Source: Vreelandella populi (GTDB lineage: Bacteria > Pseudomonadota > Gammaproteobacteria > Pseudomonadales > Halomonadaceae). Taken from it: 64,000 nt of DNA. The DNA lies in contig NZ_RZHE01000004.1 of NCBI RefSeq assembly GCF_003989825.1, forward strand, positions 248,001 to 312,000, written 5' to 3'. The notes beneath the pieces were generated by a model. The model saw only the letters and a list, made by a program, of their open reading frames with translations, ran no database searches and had not been told where the DNA came from. The translations under genes were made by a program, and so were the position numbers. Positions 54,232-63,281 of this stretch are shown one piece after another. Numbering within the stretch: position 1 is the first letter of the stretch; each line of letters starts with the position of its first letter.

Positions 54232-54951
54232 CTATTGAACGTCTGCCTCTAGAAAATACAGCGTCGGTGCGTGGTTTGGCTCGGCGTTTTTAAGGTCGAT
54301 AGGCTCTGCCGGACCTAAGAAGTAAGGCTTCCTGGCCCACACGTAAATATCTCCCAACGTCGCCACCCGGGCCACCCATTCACGCATCCGTAAACGCCAT
54401 TCACCGGCCGCTGGTTTATCTTCTGCCACACAGCCGGTCACATCCATGCCCAGCGAACGGCCAATAAAAATGGCCCGTGGCAGATGCCAGCTTTGAGTTA
54501 CCAGTAGGGCTTGCTCAAGCTGAAAAACATCCCGGGCACGCACCAGCGTGTCATAGGTACTAAACCCTGCAAAATCCATGGTGAGTTGCTCAGCAGGCAC
54601 GCCGCGCCGATGCAGGTCGCGCCACATGGCGCGTGGTTCGTTATACGCCTGAGTACGGTTATCGCCTGAGAGCAGTAGATGTAACACGCGTTGCTCAGCA
54701 ACAAGTGTGGCGGACGTTCGCATGCGAGCATGAAAATGCGGATTGCGTAATCCACTGCGCGTCCAATGGGAAGTACCAAAGACAATACCCACATCGGCGG
54801 ACCGACACTCAAGCACCTGCTTATCAATATAACGCGCTGTTGTGGTAAGCACCCATACATTGCCGACCAAAAACAACAATGCCGCCAGCAGCAGCAAGGC
54901 TCCTAGCGACATCAGCAGGCGTTTTACCCATCTTAACAGCACGCTGTGCAT
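54232..54951 (-). CDS. sanA: SanA/YdcF family membrane protein
   Basis: A 239-residue protein with one N-terminal membrane anchor (about 10-35) and a DUF218-type domain. Motifs: ADVGIVFGTSHWTR, LLLSGDNRTQAYNEPRAMWRDL, DFAGFSTYDTLVRARDVF and LVTQSWHLPRAIF. SanA is linked to cell envelope barrier function and vancomycin exclusion at high temperature in E. coli. It follows sufT by 18 bases and may be read with the suf operon. Confidence 0.88.
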   Translation of the reverse strand: MHSVLLRWVKRLLMSLGALLLLAALLFLVGNVWVLTTTARYIDKQVLECRSADVGIVFGTSHWTRSGLRNPHFHARMRTSATLVAEQRVLHLLLSGDNRTQAYNEPRAMWRDLHRRGVPAEQLTMDFAGFSTYDTLVRARDVFQLEQALLVTQSWHLPRAIFIGRSLGMDVTGCVAEDKPAAGEWRLRMREWVARVATLGDIYVWARKPYFLGPAEPIDLKNAEPNHAPTLYFLEADVQ

Positions 54952-54969
54952 CGTTTAGCTCAACAGCGC

Positions 54970-55539
54970 TTAAAACATGCCGAGCTCAAGCTTTGCCTCA
55001 TCGCTCATCATGTCGCGGCTCCAGGGTGGGCTGAAAACAATTTCGGTATGCACTTTATTGATTTGTGGCGCCCCCAGGATCTTATTGCGCGCATCAGCGG
55101 CAATCACATCGCCCATACCGCAACCCGGTGCGGTTAGGGTCATGCGAATCGTCACCATTCGCTCTCCGGTAATCAACCGCTCAATGCGGCATCCGTAGAC
55201 CAGCCCTAAATCCACAATATTGACAGGAATTTCCGGGTCGAAGCAGGTGCGTAGCTGATCCCACACAAACTGCTCTATTTCCTCTTCGCTTGCGCTTTCA
55301 TGCAAGGTTGGACGTGGTAGCGACTCCAGCCCCAAAGCATCCAGGTTACGCCCTTCTACAAGATAAAGGCGCCCTTCATAACCGACGCTGACCGAGCTGC
55401 CCTTGGCCTGCATAACGCTCACTACGCTATCTTCCGCCAGGGTTTCCGTTTTGCCAAACGGAATCGCAATCGCCTCCACATCGCGTTGAAGCGGCAATTT
55501 CTGGCCTCGCTCGAGGCTTGCGATTTGCTCGATATTCAT
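54970..55539 (-). CDS. sufT: Fe-S cluster assembly protein SufT
   Basis: A 189-residue protein. The first 80 residues are specific to SufT (LQRDVEAIAIPFGKTETL). Residues 90-185 are a MIP18/DUF59 domain (CFDPEIPVNIVDLGLVYGCRI, then TLTAPGCGMGDVIAADAR with a conserved Cys). SufT helps mature iron-sulfur proteins when demand is high. It starts 8 bases after sufS. Confidence 0.93.
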   Translation of the reverse strand: MNIEQIASLERGQKLPLQRDVEAIAIPFGKTETLAEDSVVSVMQAKGSSVSVGYEGRLYLVEGRNLDALGLESLPRPTLHESASEEEIEQFVWDQLRTCFDPEIPVNIVDLGLVYGCRIERLITGERMVTIRMTLTAPGCGMGDVIAADARNKILGAPQINKVHTEIVFSPPWSRDMMSDEAKLELGMF

Positions 55540-55547
55540 AGGTTTCC

Positions 55548-56813
55548 TTAACGCACCATACCAATGACGCGATTGAGAGCGGCCACAAAGGTGTCTACTT
55601 CATCCAGGGTATTATACGCGGCAAATGATGCACGGCACGTAGCATCCACCCCAAAATGATGCAGCAGCGGTTGAGCGCAGTGATGCCCGGTCCGAATCGC
55701 CACGCCAAGCTGGTCAATTAGCAGGCCAATATCCTGCGAGTGTGCCCCATCGACAACGAACGAAAGCACACCAGCCTTGTTAGGTGCCGTCCCCAGGATA
55801 CGCAACCCGTCGATAGAGGAAACCGCCTGCGTCGCGTGCTGCAGCAATACGTTTTCCCACTCGCCAATCGCCGCGATACCCACGCTTTCGACCCACTCCA
55901 AGGCGCGCCCCAGAGCAATCACTTCGGCAATGGCAGGCGTGCCCGCTTCAAACTTGTGCGGAATGCCGGCGAAGGTGGTACCTGTATCAAACGAGACGGT
56001 CTTGATCATCTCGCCCCCACCCTGCCAAGGTGGCATGGCTTCAAGCAACGCCTTTTTACCATACAGCACGCCAACGCCTGTCGGACCATAAACCTTATGC
56101 CCTGAAAAGGCATAAAAGTCAGCATCGATATCCTGAACATCTACCGCTTGATGGGGCGTAGCCTGGGCCCCGTCCACCAGAATGAGCGCGCCTTGCTGAT
56201 GCGCGAGCGCCGCCATCTCTTTTACCGGGTTGATAGTACCCAGTGCATTTGAGACATGATTAACAGCTACCAGCTTGGTACGTTCGCTAAGCAGCTCACG
56301 ATACGCCTGCATATCCAGCGCGCCAGTCTCATCAACCGGAATCACCTTGATGGTGAAACCTCGTTCGGCTGCCAGAAGCTGCCACGGCACAATATTGGAG
56401 TGATGTTCAAGCAGCGAGACCAGGACTTCATCACCCTCGTTGAGGTTAGTGCGCCCCCAAGTTTGGGCCACCAGGTTGATCGCCTCAGTGGTGCCGCGGG
56501 TAAATATGATCTGCCGCGGATCTTCTGCATTTAGAAACGCCTTGACCCGCTGGCGTGTGCCCTCGAAAGCCGCCGTCGCCTCATCGGCCAGCGTATGCAG
56601 GCCGCGGTGAATATTGGCATTGTAGCGAGAGAAGTAAGCGCTAAATACGTCTATCACCTGTTGCGGCGTCTGGCTGGTGGCCGCGTTATCCAGATAAACA
56701 AGCGGCTTGCCGTGAACTTCCCGGTCAAGTATCGGGAAGTCCTGACGTAGCGCCAGCACGTCATAGGGCGGCTGAGCGAACCCAGTGGCATTATCAAGGG
56801 CAATTGACGACAT
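55548..56813 (-). CDS. sufS: Cysteine desulfurase SufS
   Basis: Releases sulfur from cysteine as an enzyme-bound persulfide for Fe-S assembly. A 421-residue class V aminotransferase-fold PLP enzyme. The PLP Lys is in YAFSGHKVYGPTGVGVLYGK, and the active Cys is in RTGHHCAQPL near residue 375. ATG 56813 has AAGGAG. Its usual activator SufE or SufU is not in this operon. Confidence 0.95.
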   Translation of the reverse strand: MSSIALDNATGFAQPPYDVLALRQDFPILDREVHGKPLVYLDNAATSQTPQQVIDVFSAYFSRYNANIHRGLHTLADEATAAFEGTRQRVKAFLNAEDPRQIIFTRGTTEAINLVAQTWGRTNLNEGDEVLVSLLEHHSNIVPWQLLAAERGFTIKVIPVDETGALDMQAYRELLSERTKLVAVNHVSNALGTINPVKEMAALAHQQGALILVDGAQATPHQAVDVQDIDADFYAFSGHKVYGPTGVGVLYGKKALLEAMPPWQGGGEMIKTVSFDTGTTFAGIPHKFEAGTPAIAEVIALGRALEWVESVGIAAIGEWENVLLQHATQAVSSIDGLRILGTAPNKAGVLSFVVDGAHSQDIGLLIDQLGVAIRTGHHCAQPLLHHFGVDATCRASFAAYNTLDEVDTFVAALNRVIGMVR

Positions 56814-56839
56814 TCATCACTCCTTTACAGACGTTGTGC

Positions 56840-58183
56840 CTAGTCGTTGAGCGCGACGGCAGTTTCCACCAGCCCAGCCAGGTTGAAACGCTCGGGAAGC
56901 TTGCCGGCAACCGCCAACTCTACACGCTCGGCAATGGCATCCAGCGTCACCTTTTCCAGCACTTCGCCAGCAAACGCCAAGGTCAGCAACCCACGCGCCG
57001 TGGCTTCATCAATACCCCGGGTACGCAGCGCGTAGATCGCTTCTTCGTCCAGCTGGCCGGTAGTAGTGCCGTGCGAGCACTTGACGTCATCGGCGTAGAT
57101 CTCAAGCTCAGGCTTGGCATCAATCTGGGCGCGGTCAGACAGCAGCAGGTTCTGGTTACTCTGAAAACCTTCAATCTTCTGGCTGTCGCGCTTAACGTAC
57201 ACCTTGCCGTTGAACACGCCGTGGGCGCGGTCGTCCAGAATGCCCTTGTAGTTCTCGTTGGAGAACGTTAGCGGCGCGTTGTGATTAACCTTGGTGTGGT
57301 TATCCACATGCTGGCGACCTTGACCGAAGAAAAGACCCAAGAAGTTGGTTTCGGCGCCCTGACCGTTAAGATCACTGATCAGGTCGTTGCGCACCAACGC
57401 TCCACCCAGATTCAAGTTATAGGAGGTATAGCGCGTGTCACGGCCCTGCTCGACGTGCATGCTAGCCACGTGCATGTCGAGCAGCGGTGCTTCCTGCAGC
57501 TTGTAGTGATTAAGGATAGCGCCGCGATCCAGCATGAACTCACCAACCACATTGGTGAAGTTGGCTGCATCCTGGTCACCGCAGTAGTGCTCGATCAAGG
57601 TAGCTTCACTGCGCCCGCCAGCCTCGACCAGGATACGCGGGTGGCTCATCACCGGCGTGCCGTTGGCCCGAGAGAGAAACTGCAGCAGGATGGGCTTTTC
57701 GACCACCGTACCTGGGGCGATACGTACCACGGCGCCCTCTTCCATAAAGGCAGTGTTAAGCGCTGCGAAAGCGGAGAAATCAACACCGGTCAGGCGCCCG
57801 AGCGGCCCACCTACCGCTTCGTGATTTTCGCTAAGCGCCTTGGAAAGCGGCAGCACGTGCACAGTTTCAGGCAGCGCATCCACGTCCGAAAGCGCAGGCG
57901 CATATACGCCGTCCACAAACGTCAGCCGGTACGCATCAACCGGCAGCGTCAGCGCGGCGGCCTGGGCCGGCGAGAAATCCGCATTATCGGTCAACGCGAA
58001 GTTACCTTGAGCGATGCTGCGCACGTCGGTGTATTTCCACTCTTCATCGCGGCGGGTCGGGAAACCCAGCGCTTCAAAGCGCGCTGCACCCGCCTGACGG
58101 CGCGCGGCGATCCAGGAAGGCTCCGTTTCGCGCTGCTGGCTACGCGTTTTCAGCGTGTCCAAAAAGGTTTGCGTATCGCTCAT
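56840..58183 (-). CDS. sufD: Fe-S cluster scaffold subunit SufD
   Basis: Partner of SufB in the SufBC2D scaffold. A 447-residue right-handed beta-helix protein, with VGEFMLDRGAILNHYKLQE in the core and the C-terminal KCSHGTTTGQLDEEAIYALRTRGI, where the conserved His is in place. ATG 58183 overlaps the sufC stop as ATGA. The N-terminal part is less conserved than in SufB, as usual. Confidence 0.95.
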   Translation of the reverse strand: MSDTQTFLDTLKTRSQQRETEPSWIAARRQAGAARFEALGFPTRRDEEWKYTDVRSIAQGNFALTDNADFSPAQAAALTLPVDAYRLTFVDGVYAPALSDVDALPETVHVLPLSKALSENHEAVGGPLGRLTGVDFSAFAALNTAFMEEGAVVRIAPGTVVEKPILLQFLSRANGTPVMSHPRILVEAGGRSEATLIEHYCGDQDAANFTNVVGEFMLDRGAILNHYKLQEAPLLDMHVASMHVEQGRDTRYTSYNLNLGGALVRNDLISDLNGQGAETNFLGLFFGQGRQHVDNHTKVNHNAPLTFSNENYKGILDDRAHGVFNGKVYVKRDSQKIEGFQSNQNLLLSDRAQIDAKPELEIYADDVKCSHGTTTGQLDEEAIYALRTRGIDEATARGLLTLAFAGEVLEKVTLDAIAERVELAVAGKLPERFNLAGLVETAVALND

Positions 58184-58929
58184 GCCGCAGACTCCTCGAT
58201 ACCTTCGTATCCGTTGGCCTCAAGCTGCTTGGCAAGCTCGGCATCACCCGTTTTAACGATTCGACCATCCACCAGGACGTGGACTTTGTCTGGCACGATA
58301 TAATCAAGCAGGCGCTGGTAGTGAGTTACCAGCAGAATTGCCCGCTCTTCAGCGCGCAGGCTGTTGACACCGTCGGCCACCACTTTCATGGCATCGATAT
58401 CAAGCCCTGAATCGATTTCATCCAGCATGGCGAGTTTGGGCTGAAGCACCAGCATCTGCAGGATCTCGTTGCGCTTTTTTTCGCCGCCGGAGAACCCTTC
58501 GTTAACGGCACGCTGCAGGAAGCTGGCGTCCATTTTCATGAAGCCGAGCTTCTCTTTTACCAGCTTCATGAACTCAGGCGCCGGCATGTCCTCAAGGCCA
58601 CGAGCTTTACGCTGAGCGTTAAGCGCAGACTTCAGAAGGTAGATGTTCTTGACCCCCGGGATTTCGACAGGGTACTGAAAACCCAGCAGCAGGCCCGCCT
58701 GGGCGCGCTCTTCGATTTCCATTTCGAGTACGTCTTTGCCTTCAAAAGTGATACTACCCTGGGTGACTTCATAGCCATCTTTACCGGCAATCACCGCTGA
58801 CAGGGTGGATTTACCCGCGCCGTTAGGACCCATAATGGCGTGCACTTCGCCTGCATTGATGGTCAGGGTCAGGCCCTTGAGGATTTCTTTATCTTCAACG
58901 GTGACGTGTAAGTCAGTAACTTGCAGCAT
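58180..58929 (-). CDS. sufC: Fe-S assembly ATPase SufC
   Basis: The ABC-type ATPase that drives conformational change in SufBC2D. A 249-residue protein with Walker A GPNGAGKST, a family-specific GFQYPVEIPGV region, signature FSGGEKKRNEILQM, Walker B AMLDEIDSGLD and a His switch in LVTHYQRLL. Confidence 0.97.
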   Translation of the reverse strand: MLQVTDLHVTVEDKEILKGLTLTINAGEVHAIMGPNGAGKSTLSAVIAGKDGYEVTQGSITFEGKDVLEMEIEERAQAGLLLGFQYPVEIPGVKNIYLLKSALNAQRKARGLEDMPAPEFMKLVKEKLGFMKMDASFLQRAVNEGFSGGEKKRNEILQMLVLQPKLAMLDEIDSGLDIDAMKVVADGVNSLRAEERAILLVTHYQRLLDYIVPDKVHVLVDGRIVKTGDAELAKQLEANGYEGIEESAA

Positions 58930-59008
58930 AATCTTAAACCTTCTAATTCTGGCGAGTCGCTGGCGCGACGCGTATCAAAGTAATTTGTACGGCAAACCGG
59001 CTAAACGA

Positions 59009-60451
59009 TTAGCCCACCGCGCCTTCCAACGTCACGTTCAAGAGCGCTTCCGCTTCTACCGCGAACTCCATCGGCAGCTCTTGGAAGACGTCTTTACAAA
59101 AACCGTTCACGATCATGCTGACCGCGTCTTCTTCAGAAATACCACGGCTACGGCAGTAGAACAGCTGGTCTTCACCAATTTTTGAGGTGGTGGCTTCGTG
59201 TTCAATAGTGGCCGTACTGTTGCCAATTTCCTGATAAGGGAAAGTATGCGCGCCACACTTGTCACCAATCAGCAGCGAATCACACTGGGTGAAGTTACGT
59301 GCGCCTTTGGCACGCGGGCCAATTTTTACCAGGCCGCGATAGGATTGATCACTTTTACCTGCCGAAATACCTTTGGCCACGATATAAGAACGCGTGCCTT
59401 CACCGATGTGAATCATCTTGGTGCCGGTGTCTGCCTGCTGGCGGCCGTTGGTCACGGCAACGGAGTAGAATTCACCGATACTGTCTTTACCGCGCAGCAC
59501 ACAAGAAGGGTATTTCCAGGTAATGGCTGAACCGGTTTCCACTTGAGTCCAGCTGATGCGCGAGCGCTCACCGCGGCAGTCACCACGCTTGGTCACAAAG
59601 TTGTAGATACCGCCCTTGCCGTCTTCATCACCGGGGTACCAGTTCTGTACGGTGGAGTACTTGATGTACGCATCGTCTAAGGCAACGAGCTCAACAACCG
59701 CCGCGTGCAACTGGTTCTCATCGCGCATTGGTGCTGTACAGCCCTCCAGGTAGGAGACCTGAGCGCGGCTTTCGCAGATAACCAGCGTGCGCTCAAATTG
59801 ACCGGTATTGGCGGCGTTGATACGGAAGTAAGTGGATAGTTCCATCGGGCAGGTAACGCCTTCTGGTACAAACACGAACGAACCGTCGGTGAACACCGCC
59901 GAGTTAAGCGCGGCAAAATAGTTGTCCGCCACCGGCACTACGGTGCCCAGGTACTGTTTGATCAGATCGGGGTAGTCACGGATCGCTTCAGAAATGGAGC
60001 AGAAGATAACCCCGGCTTCGGCCAGTTCTTTCTTGAACGTGGTGGTGACGGATACCGAGTCAAATACGGCATCAACGGCCACACCGGCAAGCGCTGCACG
60101 TTCATGTAGCGGAATGCCCAGCTTTTCGTAGGTTTCCAGAAGCTTGGGGTCAACTTCATCCAGGCTTTGTGGGCCATCCTCCGGGCGCTTGGGGGCGCTG
60201 AAGTAGGAAATAGCCTGATAATCGATCGGCGGGTAATCCAGGTGCGCCCAGGAAGGCTCTTTCATGTTCAGCCACTGCCGGTAAGCGTCAAGGCGCCACT
60301 CAAGCATCCACTCTGGCTCGCCTTTCTTCTTGGAGATAAAGGCAATGGTATCTTCATCCAGGCCAGGAGGAAGAGTGTCGCTTTCGATATCGGTTACAAA
60401 GCCATCTTTGTATTCGCGACGAACCAACTGTTCCATTTCTTCAGTTGCCAT
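59009..60451 (-). CDS. sufB: Fe-S cluster scaffold subunit SufB
   Basis: The main scaffold on which the cluster is built. A 480-residue protein with [25 protein letters not shown] N-terminal features, [19 protein letters not shown] with the conserved Cys, [22 protein letters not shown] and the C-terminal [22 protein letters not shown]. It is the first structural gene, 116 bases after the regulator gene and 79 bases before sufC. Confidence 0.97.
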   Translation of the reverse strand: MATEEMEQLVRREYKDGFVTDIESDTLPPGLDEDTIAFISKKKGEPEWMLEWRLDAYRQWLNMKEPSWAHLDYPPIDYQAISYFSAPKRPEDGPQSLDEVDPKLLETYEKLGIPLHERAALAGVAVDAVFDSVSVTTTFKKELAEAGVIFCSISEAIRDYPDLIKQYLGTVVPVADNYFAALNSAVFTDGSFVFVPEGVTCPMELSTYFRINAANTGQFERTLVICESRAQVSYLEGCTAPMRDENQLHAAVVELVALDDAYIKYSTVQNWYPGDEDGKGGIYNFVTKRGDCRGERSRISWTQVETGSAITWKYPSCVLRGKDSIGEFYSVAVTNGRQQADTGTKMIHIGEGTRSYIVAKGISAGKSDQSYRGLVKIGPRAKGARNFTQCDSLLIGDKCGAHTFPYQEIGNSTATIEHEATTSKIGEDQLFYCRSRGISEEDAVSMIVNGFCKDVFQELPMEFAVEAEALLNVTLEGAVG

Positions 60452-60567
60452 GGTGTTACCCTCCGGGCAGTTGGTGGCGAGGTTTCCTCGCCGTCAATAA
60501 GGATAAATTGCCTACTCGTTTTCGATCTGCGTATTCAAGGTCCAGACTTTCAAGGTCTAGTTAAGAT

Positions 60568-61032
60568 CTAGGCAGACACAGCCGACAGGCTGATACTTTG
60601 AATCGGTAATTGCACAGGCAGCTTGAGGGGCGAGGACGCCGCCAAGTGGGCCAGCGTCACGCTTTCCAGCAGCGTTCGAATAGCAAGCGACACGCGCTGC
60701 CAGTTATCCGCCACCCCGCAGGTGGCCGCCAACTCACACTCACCCTGCGCCTGGCTGCACTCGGTCATCGCTACTGGCCCTTCGATAGCCGAAATAATAT
60801 CGGCCGCCGTAATCTGGGAGGCGGGTCTGGCGAGACGATAACCGCCCTGAGCGCCGCGCTGGGATGCCAGAAGCCCTGCCCTCACCAGCATTTTAAGTGT
60901 CTTGCTAACCGTGGGATGCGGCAACTGCACGGCTTCAGCGAGATCAGCCGCAGCGTGCGAAGCCTGCGGATGACGCGCAATCTGCGCCATTACCACAGCG
61001 GCGTAATCCGTCAGCCGAGAAAGCTTTAGCAT
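60568..61032 (-). CDS. SUF operon regulator, Rrf2/IscR family
   Basis: A 154-residue Rrf2-type repressor likely to control the suf operon. The N-terminal winged helix is MLKLSRLTDYAAVVMAQIARH, then HPTVSKTLKMLVRAGLLASQRG. Three Cys (ECSQAQGECELAATCG, spaced about 7 and 6) can hold a 2Fe-2S sensor cluster, as in IscR. It matches the gammaproteobacterial SUF assembly regulator group. ATG 61032 has GGGAG before it. Loss of its cluster would derepress sufB onward. Confidence 0.9.
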   Translation of the reverse strand: MLKLSRLTDYAAVVMAQIARHPQASHAAADLAEAVQLPHPTVSKTLKMLVRAGLLASQRGAQGGYRLARPASQITAADIISAIEGPVAMTECSQAQGECELAATCGVADNWQRVSLAIRTLLESVTLAHLAASSPLKLPVQLPIQSISLSAVSA

Positions 61033-61078
61033 ATCGACTCCCATTGATTAGTCAGCCAGCAAACTGGTGTGCGTATTA

Positions 61079-61103
61079 ATTGGGTACCATTTTAGTCCTG
61101 TAT
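61079..61103 (-). promoter_or_regulatory. Possible Rrf2/IscR-type operator before the suf regulator
   Basis: On the minus strand ATACAGGACTAAAATGGTACCC shares the half-site ATAC..GACTA with the IscR type 1 consensus; the other half is weak. It lies 47-71 bases before the regulator start, in a likely promoter. Confidence 0.35.
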
Positions 61104-61226
61104 AAAATTGATGTGAAGCCCTAACGTACAATCATTGGCAAATTAGCCTAATTCTTAGCACGTTCGATGCAGATGGCATCAAAAACATCAATCATTATCA
61201 TTTAAAAATTCAATTGGCCTATCGCA

Positions 61227-61258
61227 ATAAAAAAAGCCTACCCACTGTGGGATAGGCT
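61227..61258 (-). terminator. Terminator of the PhnA gene
   Basis: On the minus strand AGCCTATCCCAC pairs with GTGGGTAGGCT and is followed by seven T. It lies about 20 bases after the stop. Confidence 0.9.
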
Positions 61259-61275
61259 CTATAGTCAGAAAGCCA

Positions 61276-61611
61276 TTACGCCTTCTTTACAAACTCTGAT
61301 TTGAGCTTCATGGGACCAATGCCGTCGACCTTGCAATCGATATCGTGGTCACCATCGACAAGACGAATATTCTTTACCTTGGTACCTACCTTCACTACTA
61401 GGGAGCTGCCCTTTACCTTTAGGTCCTTGATAACAGTGACGCTGTCGCCGTCAAAAAGTGGATTGCCGTTAGCATCACGTACGCTTGGCGCGTCATCAGC
61501 GGCATCGGCTGTCTTTGACCACTCATGGCCACACTCCGGGCACACGTACTGCAGACCGTCATCGTACGTAAAGGTTGAGGCGCAGGAAGGACAATTAGGC
61601 AGTTCGTTCAT
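61276..61611 (-). CDS. PhnA/YjdM family zinc-ribbon protein
   Basis: A 111-residue protein. The N-terminal zinc ribbon ([25 protein letters not shown]) is followed by an SH3-like KOW barrel ([26 protein letters not shown]). It is the YjdM/PhnA group, named for alkylphosphonate use though the role is unproven. ATG 61611 has GGAG; the frame is open 7 codons further. Confidence 0.92.
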   Translation of the reverse strand: MNELPNCPSCASTFTYDDGLQYVCPECGHEWSKTADAADDAPSVRDANGNPLFDGDSVTVIKDLKVKGSSLVVKVGTKVKNIRLVDGDHDIDCKVDGIGPMKLKSEFVKKA

Positions 61612-61688
61612 GGGCGGCTCCATCGCGGGCAATAAGAAAGCGATGGAGCCTACACGGAATGGGCAAAATGCTCCAGCCTGAGAGGCTA

Positions 61689-62165
61689 TCAGTCCCGCTG
61701 GTAGGTGCCCACCAGGCGGTCAATGCCTAATAGATGCGGCTCCACTTCTTTCAATAGCTCGGCGACGCTTAGCCCTTCGGGCAATGCCGTTTGGTGAGCC
61801 AGCGCCAGCACCAGAAAGTAGTAAAGATGCTTGCCGTGCCCTTGTGGGGGCATCGGGCCGCCGTAACCAGGCTTATCAAAGTCATTGAGGCCGGATGTGC
61901 CCATAGGCGTATTCTCATCCAGCCCGCCAATATCGCCAGGTAGGTTATAAAGCGTCCAGTGAATAAACCCATAGCTGCCGTCTTTAACCAGCGGTGCATC
62001 GGGGTCATGACAGATAACTGCAAAGCCCTTGGTGCCTTCAGGCACGTTATGCCAGGCAAGCGGAGGGGATACATCATCACCCTCGCCTGTATAGCGGGCC
62101 GGAATCGCTTCGTGCTGTGCAAAAGCCGTACTGGTAACTTGCATGGATGATAGTGCGAATGCCAT
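61689..62165 (-). CDS. YbhB/YbcL family Raf kinase inhibitor-like protein
   Basis: A 158-residue PEBP-type protein. The core motifs are [30 protein letters not shown] and the [23 protein letters not shown] ligand-pocket segment. The family binds anionic ligands; the bacterial function is unclear. ATG 62165 has AGGAG. Confidence 0.92.
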   Translation of the reverse strand: MAFALSSMQVTSTAFAQHEAIPARYTGEGDDVSPPLAWHNVPEGTKGFAVICHDPDAPLVKDGSYGFIHWTLYNLPGDIGGLDENTPMGTSGLNDFDKPGYGGPMPPQGHGKHLYYFLVLALAHQTALPEGLSVAELLKEVEPHLLGIDRLVGTYQRD

Positions 62166-62226
62166 GTATTTCTCCTTGGGTTAGCCAATCACTCGTTCTA
62201 CAGAGTGGTATGAAACAGCCAGGGCA

Positions 62227-62784
62227 TCAACGCTGATTCAGATAGCCCGCATTTTGCTGCCACCACTGCTGGGCGATCTGCACATTTTCGGCGTTGCCTG
62301 ATGGCTCCAGAACGGTAGGCAATTTTACGTAGTCGCCCCCTGTTCTTGCCATCAAAAGCGGGTCTTGGGTGGCCAGCTGGAGCGCATAGAGCACCAACAT
62401 TTGCTCGTACTCATCCGAGGCATGCAGTTGGGAAAATAATAAGGGTACCGCCGGAAGGCCAATCTCCCCTAACCGTTCAGCGGCGATATACCAGATACGC
62501 GGATTATCGCGATCGCCATAGGTGGAAACAAAGCGGCGATCCGCCAGCCGGCTTACATAATAGGAAGCTTCCTCTTCCGGGCTTACAAATAGTGGTGGCT
62601 TCCAGTCAGTGGCCGACCCCGTAACAGGATAGCTGACAGACGCGGCGGCAGGCACTGGCTGTGAAGTTGGCACATCAACCGCATTGGATGTAGCTGGCGA
62701 AGCGGCGCGCTGATTTCCTGCACATCCGGCTAAAGCCAAGCTCCCCAATAGTAGGACATACAACACTTTCTGCTGCATATTCAT
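62227..62784 (-). CDS. Putative lipoprotein
   Basis: A 185-residue lipoprotein of unknown function. Lipobox LALAGC near residue 20 follows a hydrophobic leader. The mature part has a Ser/Pro/Ala spacer, then SPEEEASYYVSRLADRRF, then a helical repeat-like portion (RLGEIGLPAVPLLFSQLHASDEYEQML) recalling HEAT repeats. ATG 62784 with AGGGAA upstream is preferred; the frame is open to 62808. Confidence 0.8.
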   Translation of the reverse strand: MNMQQKVLYVLLLGSLALAGCAGNQRAASPATSNAVDVPTSQPVPAAASVSYPVTGSATDWKPPLFVSPEEEASYYVSRLADRRFVSTYGDRDNPRIWYIAAERLGEIGLPAVPLLFSQLHASDEYEQMLVLYALQLATQDPLLMARTGGDYVKLPTVLEPSGNAENVQIAQQWWQQNAGYLNQR

Positions 62785-62812
62785 GTTCCCTTTGCACTCC
62801 CTATGCACTTTT

Positions 62813-63184
62813 TCAAGACCAACGGCCCTGCTGCTTTAAACGTCGTTTTACCCAGCTGTCATAAAGCACCCGAAGCCCTGGTTTGATGAGGGGCAGACCA
62901 ATTAACCAGGCAAGGGGGCGTAAGAGTAAAACACGCGCCATCAGCACGCGGTAGGCGTCGACTCCTTCGATGATATGCCCATCGGCCTGCTCGATATGCA
63001 GCGATTTCAATGCCGCTTCAGGCGCTATTCCCTTGGCGCGTAATGCATCCTCATACTCACCGACATCGCACCAGTGAATATCACGTGCGCTCTCCCCTGC
63101 CCAGCGCTCATAGCGCCGCCGGTCCTTCCGGCAACTGGGGCAAACCGCATCGTAATATACATTGATAAAAGCGTGCTTGGGCAT
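62813..63184 (-). CDS. DUF393 (YuxK-like) thiol-disulfide oxidoreductase family protein
   Basis: A 123-residue protein with the DUF393 pattern: FINVYYDAVCPSCRKDRRRYERWAG with a CxxC motif, then HWCDVGEYED, then GVDAYRVLMARV and LPLIKPGLRVLYDSWVKRR. The family is thioredoxin-like; no substrate is known. It is 28 bases from the downstream lipoprotein gene. Confidence 0.88.
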   Translation of the reverse strand: MPKHAFINVYYDAVCPSCRKDRRRYERWAGESARDIHWCDVGEYEDALRAKGIAPEAALKSLHIEQADGHIIEGVDAYRVLMARVLLLRPLAWLIGLPLIKPGLRVLYDSWVKRRLKQQGRWS

Positions 63185-63281
63185 ATGGGCTCAGGGTAAT
63201 TTTTACCGGTTAAGTGTGGCACTTCTCCTGCACGACGCAAACCACCATGACACGCTTCATTTCAGTGACGGTTAAGCTTGG

